A stretch of 30,088 bases of DNA from GCA-2786165 sp964625775 (GTDB lineage: Bacteria > Pseudomonadota > Gammaproteobacteria > Legionellales > Legionellaceae). The position numbers and the translations under genes are program-made. The notes below the pieces were generated by a model. It made no database searches. It was given only the letters and a program-made list of their open reading frames with translations, and was not told the DNA's origin. Of the stretch, positions 9,001 through 17,300 are shown one piece after another (within the stretch, counting starts at the first letter, position 1; each line of letters opens with the position of its first letter). The stretch covers positions 1 through 30,088 of the forward strand of contig CAZVEH010000030.1 in the NCBI GenBank assembly GCA_964625775.1. Direction: 5' to 3'.

Positions 9001-11093
9001 TCGTGGTGTCTAATGGTAGTTTGGCTAACCTAACTGCGCTTTGGGTTGCACGTAATTGTAGTTTTCCTGCCGATGGTGTCTTCACCGGGATAGCGGAAGA
9101 GGGGTTTGGAGCAGCACTTGCCCACTATGGTTGCCAAGCGAGCGTTATTTTGGCTTCTCCTCTTCTTCATTATTCTTTTGAAAAAACGGCGTCTGTTTTA
9201 GGCGTGGGTAAAAAACATATTACTCATTTGCAACTGACATCCGATAACCGAGTAGATATTGAGGCACTCAGAACGCAAATTGTAAGATACAAAACTGAAA
9301 ACAAATCTATATTGGCATTGGTAGCTATCGCGGGCGCTACGGAAACAGGTAGCATAGATCCCTTGCGTGAGATGGCTGCAATTGCGCGGGAATTTGATAT
9401 TCATTTTCATGTCGACGCTGCCTTTGGTGGGCCAGTAATTTTTTCTGAGCAACATAAACATGTATTGCAAGGTATTGAATATGCTGACTCCATAACCTTG
9501 TGCGGGCATAAGCAACTGTATTTACCGATGGGTATGAGCGTATGTCTTTTTAAAGATCCCCAAAAAGCTCGCTCTATTTACAATACGGCTGACTATCAAG
9601 CAACCCTTGAGAGTTTTGATTTTGGCAAATCGTCACTGGAAGGATCCCGTTCTGCTGTATCTTTGGGTTTACATGCCGCAATCCATCTTATTGGTAAAGA
9701 AGGATATGCTCACTTAATCATGAAAGGTATTGAGCGTGCTCAATATTTAAAGCAGTGTATCCTTAACAATGAAGGGTTTGAATTAATTCTAGATCCCTGT
9801 ATTAATATAGTAAATTATCGCTATATTCCCAAAAAATACAGAGAAAAAGTTAAAAACGCTACGGTTTCAGCCGAAGAGAATATGGCTATTGATGACGCTA
9901 ACACGCTCTTGCAGACTCAACAATTTAAAGAGGGCCAAACGTTTGTATCAAAAACGCATGTTCCCACGAGTAGATATCCTTATGGCGTGCAAACGTTAAG
10001 AGTTGTTCTCTGCAATCCATTGACCACCGTAGAAAATATTCATCTGGTATTACAAGATCAATTGAATATTGCAGCGCGCTACATTGAGCACGAGCATCAG
10101 CATGTCTCTCTGGTCATCTCGGGCACCTGTAGCGCTGCTTCACAGCCTGTAACGGTCTCAATTGGCAAGCCCATTGCGAATACTGAGCTATATATTTTAG
10201 ATAAACATTTGCAACTCTTGCCCATTGGGGTAGCTGGAGAATTGTATGTTGGGGGCGTTAATTTATCCCCTGGCTATTTTAACCAACCAGAACTTACTGC
10301 CGAAAAATTTATTCAGCATCCGTTTCAACCTGATTCCGGAAAAAAAATTTTCAAAACAGGCGATTTGTGTCGTTGGCATGAAAGCGGACATATTGAGTAT
10401 TTGGGGCGATTGGATCAGCAAGTCAAAATTCGTGGCATGCGTATTGAGCTGGGAGAGGTTGCTTATGCATTGCACCAGCATGCTCAAGTACAAGATGCTG
10501 TGGTTTTGGTGAAAGCATCCAATGCGCAAGAAAAGATATTAATAGCGTTTGTGGTTGCAAAAAGTCGAGTGATTAAGGGTGTGCTTGCTCGGGAATTTAT
10601 TGCGGAATTGAACCGCTATCTCGCTGAACAATTGCCAGATTATATGATCCCTCAGCAAGTGATGTTGTTGGATATTTTACCGCTGAACCCCAATGGCAAA
10701 ATAGATCGCAACGCTTTGCTGAGTCTCGATACTGATGACAACCGTATTCTAGATGACTTCGCATCTGCAGAAAATGTAATCCAACAGAAAATTATTGCTG
10801 TTTGGGCTGAAGTACTAAATATAGAAGTGAGTCAAATAAGTCTCAATGATAGTTTTCTTGCTTTGGGTGGACATTCATTGTTGGCGACTAGACTCCAATC
10901 TAAGCTTAGCCAAGCTTTAAAAATAAAGATTGATCTTAGGACGATTTTTGATAAGCCAACTGTAAGGGAGTTAGCGAATTTTATTCAAGAATTAGAGGGT
11001 GCAGATCTGACTACAAATATTGCGGCACTGGAATTATCCCAACTCAACGATATTTTGTTAGAAGACGATGTGCTCGATGAGGTCATAGTGTAA
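3003..11093 (+). CDS. Bimodular NRPS with decarboxylase-interrupted A domain
   Basis: This 2696-aa peptide synthetase has the order C-A-T-C-A(N)-[PLP decarboxylase]-A(C)-T. C1 spans about 8-440 (HHIINDG, 140-146). A1 spans about 470-960 (YTSGSTG from 615, A10 Lys955) and T1 has Ser1014 in LGGHSL. C2 spans about 1070-1500 (HHVVSDG, 1205-1211). The first part of A2 is about 1531-1851, the insert about 1852-2375, the rest of A2 about 2376-2570 (A10 Lys2566), and T2 has Ser2625. There is no thioesterase, so the chain must pass to NRPS 2. C1 at the very N-terminus has an intact active site and probably acts as a starter that acylates serine. The protein ends in an acidic tail (NDILLEDDVLDEVIV), a plausible docking peptide. 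The ATG at 3003 has only a weak GGA upstream; another ATG lies at 3015. Confidence 0.95.
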   Translation: MKINMKIYPVTSFQRRLWVEWNLAPENPAYNNTFSFHMQGKLNTQALEHSLRFLTEKYSSFRTYFHESIDSLNQVILPFVETQLNYLDLTQLDSLNIETAQTDFLNKIYYAPFNLCQPPLFRYGLIKLNDTEHVLAVTWHHIINDGTAIYLAYETISQAYHAYVADEDPILSLETYDMDRLLKKEASEQLSRETDLSYWRQRLHGASYNIHLSNISVASSKSISPSIRIRHTLSRELTTKISALVAATQTTLFIILAAAFNALLYRYTQQQDLVVGYLLNTREKAASDFSGFCINPLLLRTQLHGTMTFLELVRAVNSSRKQDKPHQNVPYDELLHAMRQVDNQMIDKLFNVLISQTTMTSFVLNLDNIKTTAQVVAHNFAKYDLSLVFDLHHEILALEFEYNTDKFDPWYIEQFIDSFHLLLEEVVDIPSKVLAELNILSRDKLYQISSSWNNTTLPLPLDVCVHVLFEDQVKKHPENVAVVFGQQQLTYRELNDKANQLAYYLRDRGVQEETLVAISVERSLDMIIGLLGVLKAGAAYVPVDPSYPFERVQYILEDTQAALLLTQEHLVEKFINHRCDVIGLESLGQRLSSHAASVENPKFPTKSTHLAYVIYTSGSTGQPKGVAIEHRSVVNRLLWMQLQYQLTTQDKVLQKTSFNFDVSVWEFFWPLQAGAQLVIALPDIHQDPRLIQEAIRFHHISVIHFVPSMLQLFLTNGSKECTSLRLIFTSGEALSYEVMQHCLRVLPVARLHNLYGPTEAAIDVSHWDCRDFQDKNIVPIGKPIANIQLYILDQFRKVVPVGVPGELHIAGVGLARGYLNKPELTADCFISNPFSTEKTNAKLYRTGDLARYLRDGNIEYLGRIDHQVKMRGLRIELGEIEFYLRQYPQVQDVVVIAREEASSQHLVAYIVPKNSAIAGNLVDILTQFLTQKLPNYMIPSIFVLLEKLPLNANGKLDRKALPTPDMYHRSRDDTFVAPQREIEKTLATLWSGLLALPLEQIGIKDNFFYLGGHSLLATKLCTAISHTFKVELPLKVIFDNPKIYDLAQRIDSEKEASKSQVTVLTPQVRPQNIPLSFSQERLWFIDQLLPNNHIYNIPVAMTLAGTVNISALKQAFQSLLNRHEVLRTQFVGHEGIAEQIIMSQCQFDLVELNVRSVAEDKSIQEALQICEAEVMRPFDLSKAPLIRGLLVTLSPDKYLLLICMHHVVSDGWSIEIMLKELSEFYNHFSFQKTVTLDTLPIQYADFALWQKNWLQGAVLTQQLQYWRKQLADVPQASYLPIDKNRPSNLTYHGGNVTQHIEIDLSKALKRFGDVNRASLFMVLLAALNVLFYRYSEQKTIVIGSPIANRHYSGVENLVGFFSNTLALKCDLNDELTFTELLTQVRAMTLDAYAHQDIPYEQLVDQVHIPWRVNQQPLFQAMLIIQNTEQSVLNVEGIKSEPVAIHYPVARFDLSIFATELADQRIRLEWVYATDLFEEETIVRMSHLFDTLLSGIVKHAYEKITHLPWITETEKCELLAWNQTQTFYPADKLIHALFEEQVDRTPNRSAIQFGNQVLTYTELNKKSNQLAYYLRSCGVKQNTLVAICFERSLEMIVALLGILKAGGTYVPMDFKYPKTRLEYFLKDTKSPFLLTTEHVLTRLPWLQKYRDEVKMQSADPFLMITWEAFSLVHNEYDTHNPVTPTCSKPLAYVIYTSGSTGKPKGVCGTHYGMVNRLTWSWQALPFVSGETCCQKTSLNFVDHVAEIFSPLLQGVPLVLLSSRAVDNVDILQMIDDIAMNHITRITLVPSLLKALLDQDFSELTKLKHLKYVFCSGEALPPLLAQRFYEVMPNANLVNIYGSSEVSADVTYHKVSKGVQAYFREGLAQVKTVLPIAEAGLITTPFVELETLKKQFMHSNMPETPIVYQQYYQALLEHVLPYIVNTASPNYIGHMTSVLPAFTHDLSKMISLLNQNVVKIETSKSLTFLERQVVAMLHRSFYDFDDHFYETHIQSAMSNLGVVVSNGSLANLTALWVARNCSFPADGVFTGIAEEGFGAALAHYGCQASVILASPLLHYSFEKTASVLGVGKKHITHLQLTSDNRVDIEALRTQIVRYKTENKSILALVAIAGATETGSIDPLREMAAIAREFDIHFHVDAAFGGPVIFSEQHKHVLQGIEYADSITLCGHKQLYLPMGMSVCLFKDPQKARSIYNTADYQATLESFDFGKSSLEGSRSAVSLGLHAAIHLIGKEGYAHLIMKGIERAQYLKQCILNNEGFELILDPCINIVNYRYIPKKYREKVKNATVSAEENMAIDDANTLLQTQQFKEGQTFVSKTHVPTSRYPYGVQTLRVVLCNPLTTVENIHLVLQDQLNIAARYIEHEHQHVSLVISGTCSAASQPVTVSIGKPIANTELYILDKHLQLLPIGVAGELYVGGVNLSPGYFNQPELTAEKFIQHPFQPDSGKKIFKTGDLCRWHESGHIEYLGRLDQQVKIRGMRIELGEVAYALHQHAQVQDAVVLVKASNAQEKILIAFVVAKSRVIKGVLAREFIAELNRYLAEQLPDYMIPQQVMLLDILPLNPNGKIDRNALLSLDTDDNRILDDFASAENVIQQKIIAVWAEVLNIEVSQISLNDSFLALGGHSLLATRLQSKLSQALKIKIDLRTIFDKPTVRELANFIQELEGADLTTNIAALELSQLNDILLEDDVLDEVIV
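3024..6140 (+). other. NRPS module 1: C(starter?)-A-T, predicted Ser
   Basis: Core positions 235-331, aligned by eye to GrsA, give D-V-W-H-F-S-L-I-D plus the A10 lysine. This is a known serine-type code. The first Asp is residue 661 (FNFDVSVWE), the His comes from VIHFVPSM, and Leu-Ile-Asp come from NLYGPTEAAID. The carrier motif LGGHSL is the type usually followed by an L-to-L condensation domain, which is what comes next. Confidence 0.85.
6210..10990 (+). other. NRPS module 2: C-A[PLP decarboxylase]-T, predicted beta-Ala
   Basis: The code is V-D-A-T-F-S-I-A-D-K. The usual Asp at position 235 (here Val1740) is replaced and an Asp appears one place later (Asp1741), as in beta-alanine-activating domains (remembered code V-D-W-V-I-S-L-A-D-K). 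A5 reads NIYGSSE in place of NxYGPTE. A6 (GELYVGG) through A10 (NPNGKID) resume intact after the insert. The phosphopantetheine serine is Ser2625. Confidence 0.75.
8565..10130 (+). other. PLP-dependent decarboxylase domain (PanP-like) inside A domain
   Basis: About 520 residues (1855-2375) of group II PLP-dependent decarboxylase are spliced in frame between A5 and A6 of the module 2 adenylation domain. Visible marks are SPNYIGHMTS and TSKSLTFLERQ, typical of the PanP-type aspartate 1-decarboxylase group. HVDAAFGGP carries Asp2138, which should contact the pyridine nitrogen, preceded by His2136. CGHKQLYLPMG carries Lys2170, the expected Schiff-base lysine. The length matches free-standing enzymes of this group (about 540 aa), so it looks complete and active. 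The expected reaction is L-aspartate to beta-alanine plus CO2. Glutamate or cysteine sulfinate cannot be excluded as substrates. Confidence 0.85.
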
Positions 11094-11105
11094 GTAAACT
11101 TAAAT

Positions 11106-11281
11106 GGAAACCATTCAGCACCTTTCAAGGAAACGCCATATTTGGCGCATCTTGAACGAAAAGATTTCTTAAAAATGCTCACATACCTATGTATGCTGCG
11201 CTTTTTCAGAAATCTTTTCGTTCAACCTGCACTCAAATCTGACGTTTCTCCGAGCGTCAAGAATTGTGGTGAATAGTTACC
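11106..11281. repeat. 176-bp imperfect palindromic repeat between NRPS genes
   Basis: The whole spacer folds on itself. The core arms TTGAACGAAAAGATTTCT (11152-11169) and 11208-11225 are exact reverse complements. The match continues imperfectly outwards, with AAACGCCATATTTG against AAACGTCAGATTTG and the ends GGAAACCATTC against GGTAACTATTC. CATAC/GTATG close the centre. This is the shape of a MITE or palindromic intergenic element. In the transcript it would form a long hairpin between the two synthetase genes. Confidence 0.75.
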
Positions 11282-11318
11282 TTAGATGAAGCTGTGTTGA
11301 CAGCTCATCTGCTATTTT

Positions 11319-11332
11319 CAGGAAACGGAATG
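11319..11332 (+). promoter_or_regulatory. RBS deciding the NRPS 2 start
   Basis: CAGGAAACGGA precedes the ATG at 11330. It is better placed than anything before the upstream in-frame GTG at 11294, so I set the start at 11330. Confidence 0.6.
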
Positions 11333-14300
11333 CTAAAAAAATCAATGGATACGCTTATATCTGAGGCCGAATCCAATAACGTAGAAAGCCAATATCAATT
11401 AGGGATGCTTTATCTTGAAGGTAAAGCACTGAAGAAAGACATTCAGAAAGCGCTCGCTTATTTTGTAAAAGCTGCAGAATTACAACACGGTCCTTCGGCA
11501 TACAAAGCAGGCCAACTCTACGAGAAAATCGGCAATCTTATTAATGATAAAATGCAGCAAATGCAGTTTCAGAAAAAATCAGTTTTTTATTATGAGCTTG
11601 CGGCTGGTTTGGGGAGTATAGAAGCAAAACAAAAGTTGGTTCAAAATACTCCTCCTGTGCTGATTCCACAAGATCGTCTTGCGCAGTTGCCCTTATCGTT
11701 TGCGCAGCAAAGACTGTGGTTTATTGAGGAGTTATTGCCTAATAATAGTATTTATAATATTTTTTCTACCTCAAAGTTACGAGGAAAATTAAATCTACCT
11801 GCTTTAGAGAAATCATTTCAAAGTTTATTGAGCCGGCATGAGGTTTTACGCACCCAATTTATTAGTCATTCGGGTATTGCCAATCAAGTTATAGTTTCGC
11901 CGGCTTCGTGCCCATTCAAGTTGAACCTGGTTGATTTACAATCTGTCCCAGTGGAAACACAACAAGTTGAGCTCATTCGTATCTGTGAAGCGGAAGTATT
12001 AAAACCTTTTCGTTTAAATAAAGCGCCGCTATTGCGTGGATTAATGATTCAACTAGCTAAACATGAGCATGTATTGTTGGTATGCGCGCATCATATTGTT
12101 TCCGATGCTTGGTCATTTGAGATCATTGCAAGAGAATTGAGCATATTTTACAATCATTATGCTTTTCAACAGGCCTTAGACTTAAAACCTTTGGCGATTC
12201 AGTATGTGGATTTTACGATATGGCAGAGACAGTGGCTGCAAGGTGATGTCCTAGATAATCAACTACACTATTGGCAGAAACAGTTAGAGAATATTCCAGA
12301 GTCACTCAATCTACCGACTGATAAAACGCGGCCTCCAAAGTTAAGTTATCAAGGGGCTATCCATGAACTGAAAGTGGAAACAGCGGTAACGCAGCAGCTC
12401 AGAATTTTAGGCGAGCAAGAACAAGCGACTTTGTTCATGGTGTTTTTATCGGCATTGAATACTTTATTATATCGCTATACGCATCAAGAAACTATTGTAG
12501 TAGGGACTCTAATAGCCAATCGTCATCATCAAGAAATAGAGGAGTTAATCGGTTTTTTTGTGAATACCTTGGCGTTACGGACTGATTTTGAAGATGGTGT
12601 AACATTTAGACAAATATTAAAGCAAGTGAGAAAAAACACTTTAGATGCGTATGCCCATCAGGATTTACCGTTTGAACAATTGGTTGAGCATTTACAAGTT
12701 TCACGAAGTGTCAATCGTCACCCACTGTTTCAAGTTGCTTTGGTATTACAAAACAACAAGCCAGTTACTTTTGATCTGCAAGGTATTGCAGTTCGTCCGC
12801 TTCGCATCCATTATCCGATTGCAAAATTTGATCTTGCTTTGGTGATCATTGAAAACGAGCAAGGACATTTACAACTTGAATTCGAATATGCCACTGATTT
12901 ATTTGAAAAGAACACGATAGAGAGAATGGGAGAGCATTTTAAATGTTTGTTGGCTGCAATAGTAGAACGGCCGGATCAACCGATTACTGAATTGCCATTA
13001 TTGTCGACTCTCGAGAAAAACAAATTATTATTGGAATGGAATCAAACACAAACTACTTACCCAAACAATAAAACCATTTTTCAACTTTTTGAAGAACAAG
13101 TAGAAAAAACACCCGAAAATCCTGCCGTAACTTTTTCTGGGGAAACATTAACCTACAGAGAATTAAATCACAAAGCCAATCAATTGGCGTATTGTTTACG
13201 AGATTGTGGTGTTCAAGCTGAAACATTAGTGGCCATTAGTGTAGAAAGAAGCTTGGATTTGCTCGTGGGGTTGCTGGGTATTTTAAAAGCAGGAGGAGCT
13301 TATGTGCCTTTGGTGCCTCATCACCCTCCCGAGCGTTTAAAATACATGCTAGACGATACGCAGGCGACTATATTATTAACCCAGTCGCATTTGTTGCCGC
13401 AATTTCCAGACTATAAAAACAAAATAGTTTTGTTAGACAGAGAACTTTTTCACTCTAAGATGGACAATCCCGTTATTTTGGCAGGGCCAAATAATCTGGC
13501 TTATGTGATTTATACATCTGGGTCAACGGGTAAGCCAAAAGGTGTGATGGTGCCTCATGGTGGTGTGGTGAATGTGTTGGTAGACCTTGCCTCGAAGACA
13601 GAGTTGTCAGCTCAGGATACATTGGTAGCTATTACCACAATTGGTTTTGATATTGCAGGTCTTGAACTTTATATGCCATTGATAAAAGGGGCTCATATTA
13701 TTATTGCAGAGCCTCGGCATATGCTTGATGGAGAGGCGTTAGCGAGCTTATTAAATGACACAGAAGCTACAATGTTGCAGGCCACACCAGCAACGTGGCG
13801 ATTGTTAATTGATGCTGGTTGGAAAATAAACAATACTCTGAAATTATTATCTGGCGGTGAGGTGTTGCCTGTAGATATCGCCAATACCTTGCTTGATAAA
13901 AAGCAAAAAGTATGGAATTTTTACGGACCAACAGAGACTACGATTTGGTCCACGTCACAACGGATCGAATTTAAAAATAAGGTCAATATTGGTAAACCCT
14001 TGGCGAATACAAAACTATATATTCTTGACCAACACTTGCAACCAGTGCCACAAGGTATTGCGGCTGAGCTTTATATTAGTGGCATTGGGGTGACACGAGG
14101 CTACTTAAATCGTCCAGATTTAACCGCTGAGAAGTTCATTGTGAATCCATTTTCTACTGAGGCAGAACGAGCACAAGGGTTATATTCAACCTTATATCGA
14201 ACCGGCGATTTCGCACGCTATTTGCCAGATGGTGATGTTGAATATCTGGGAAGAATAGACCAGCAAGTTAAAATAAGAGGATTTAGAATAGAGCTGGGAG

Positions 14301-17300
14301 AAATTGAGTCTGTTTTAAGGCAACATCAAGAAGTCTGTGACACCGTCGTTATTGCGCAAGGGGAAACTTATGAGCAGCAGCGCATCGTGGCCTATGTCGT
14401 TCTTTACCCTACTTCCAACGAAGCGCAAGGGCAATTAGTTAATGATTTGAAGCAACTTCTAGAGCGTCAATTACCGGCATATATGGTGCCCAGTGCTTTT
14501 ATAGTATTAAAAAAGATACCCTTAAATACGAATGGAAAAATAGACAGAAACGCATTGCCAGCTGCAGACATATCTTATCGCAATGCACAGGAGGTGTATG
14601 TTGCCCCCAGAAATGATTTTGAACAACAGTTGGTTGAAATTTGGTCCGCACTCTTAAAAATTAAAGCAGAACATATTAGTGTTCAGGATAGTTTTTTCCG
14701 GCTAGGGGGGCACTCCCTATTAGCAACTTGTTTACGATCTTCGATAAACCAGGTTTTCAAAGTTGAGCTGGCTTTACATGTTTTCTTTGATTTTCCCTCT
14801 ATTCAAGGTTTGGCTGAGCAAATTGAAGCAGCGACTGGCAAAGCCCTTATTGGCATGCCAATGATTAGCTCACAATTGCGACCTCGGTCTATTCCTCTGT
14901 CGTTTGGTCAAGAACGTCTGTGGTTTGTTGACCAATTATTGCCTAATAATTCTATTTATAATATTCCTCTAGCTATGACGCTCAAAGGAACAGTACAGGT
15001 TACAGCTTTAGAACAATCGTTCTTAAGCTTAATCACTAGACATGAAATATTGCGTACCCGATTTATCAGCCATGCAGGGATTGCCGAGCAAAGGGTTATT
15101 CCAATGTCTGCTTGCCAATTTAGATTGTCGCAGCTGGATTTAAGAGCTGCTTCAAAGACCGAAAAAAAACTAGCTATCAGTCAAATTTGCGAAGCGGAGG
15201 CATTAAAACCATTCGATTTAAGTCAAGAACCTTTACTTAGAGCGCTGCTGCTTACTCTGGATGAGGGCGAGTATTTATTGATGCTTTGTATGCACCATAT
15301 TATTTCTGATGGCTGGTCTATCCAAATCATAGCAAAAGAACTCAGTCAATTTTACAATCATTATGCTTTCCAACAGGCCTTAGACTTAAAACCTTTGGCG
15401 ATTCAGTATGTGGATTTTACGATATGGCAGAGACAGTGGCTGCAAGGTGATGTCCTAGATAATCAACTACACTATTGGCAGAAACAGTTAGAGAATATTC
15501 CAGAGTCACTCAATCTACCGACTGATAAAACGCGGCCTCCAAAGTTAAGTTATCAAGGGGCTATCCATGAACTGAAAGTGGAAACAGCGGTAACGCAGCA
15601 GCTCAGAATTTTAGGCGAGCAAGAACAAGCGACTTTGTTCATGGTGTTTTTATCGGCATTGAATACTTTATTATATCGCTATACGCATCAAGAAACTATT
15701 GTAGTAGGGACTCTAATAGCCAATCGTCATCATCAAGAAATAGAGGAGTTAATCGGTTTTTTTGTGAATACCTTGGCGTTACGGACTGATTTTGAAGATG
15801 GTGTAACATTTAGACAAATATTAAAGCAAGTGAGAAAAAACACTTTAGATGCGTATGCCCATCAGGATTTACCGTTTGAACAATTGGTTGAGCATTTACA
15901 AGTTTCACGAAGTGTCAATCGTCACCCACTGTTTCAAGTTGCTTTGGTATTACAAAATAATCAGCTTGCTACATTTACCTTGCAAGGCGTAAATACGGAA
16001 CCGCTACGCGTGAATTACCCGATTGCAAAATTTGATTTGGCTTTGGTCATCATAGAAGGGGAACAGGGCGATTTACAATTTGAATTTGAATATGCTACGG
16101 ATTTATTTGATCCAAATACAATTGAAAAAATGAGCAAGCATTTTGAACAATTGCTAACTGGCATAGTGCAATATCCAGATCAGGCTGTTGCTAAATTACC
16201 GTTGCTAACGCTCTTTGAGAAAAACAGCTTAGTCCTTGGGTCGCATCACACTCCGGTTGTTTATCCACACAAGAAAACAATTCATCGACTTTTTGAAGAA
16301 CAAGTGGCAAAAACACCTGATAAGATCGCAGTTGTGTGTGCAGAATCACATTTGACTTACACACAATTAAATCAAAAAGCGAATCAGTTAGCCCGATATT
16401 TGCAGGATTGTGGAGTTACAGCCGAAACCCTAGTTGGAATTTGCGTAGAAAGAAGCCTTGATTTGATGGTGGGGATATTAGGTATTTTAAAAGCTGGGGG
16501 GGCATATGTACCTTTGGCATCTGACTATCCTAAAGATCGTTTGCAATATATGTTGGAAGACAGTCAAACTGCGTTATTATTAACTCAATCACATTTGGTT
16601 GCACGATTTGATACTTACAAAAGTAAAATAATTGCATTAGATACAGATACATCTAGTCAGGCAAATTCTCACGAGAATCTACCTGATATAGCCGAGCCCA
16701 ATCATTTGGCTTATATCATCTATACGTCGGGCTCGACTGGCAAGCCGAAAGGCGTGATGATCCCCCATGCAAATGTTCATCGACTGTTTTTATCCACGAC
16801 AGAGTTATATCATTTTAGTGAAAAAGACGTTTGGACTTTATTTCATTCATATAGCTTTGATTTTTCGGTGTGGGAAATCTGGGGTGCGTTATTTTTTGGC
16901 GGAAAACTCATTATTGTTCCAGAAAATACAGCTAAAAATGTTGAATTATTTTATCAATTATTGGTTGCGCAAAAAGTGACGGTATTGAATCAAACACCTT
17001 CTGCTTTCTATGCATTACAAGAATATGATGACTTAATGGATGATAGCAAACAACAGAAGTTAAGTTTAAAATGGATTATTTTTGGTGGTGAAGCATTACA
17101 GGTCAGCCGTCTAAGAAATTGGTTCTCACGCTATGGTGTGGACTGTCCCAAATTAGTAAATATGTACGGGATTACCGAAACCACAGTTCATGTGACACAC
17201 CAACACATTACTTCTCTAGATGATAACGGTCTAGGGGACCCTCTAAATGACTTATCTCTATTTATTTTGGATCAATATTTGGCGCCTGTTCCTGTGGGTA

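Noticed and set aside
9198..9515. 105-codon minus-strand ORF inside the decarboxylase region
   Set aside because: It is the reverse frame of a strongly coding domain, with no motif or ribosome binding site.
8565..10130. Decarboxylase insert as an assembly chimera or frameshifted second gene
   Set aside because: The frame is continuous on both sides, there are no stops or start signals at the borders, base composition matches the neighbours, and A-domain motifs A6-A10 continue normally after it.
11294..11329. GTG at 11294 as the NRPS 2 start
   Set aside because: The extra 12 residues are hydrophobic and have no clear ribosome binding site, while the ATG at 11330 follows AGGAAACGG. The GTG also lies immediately beside the palindromic repeat.
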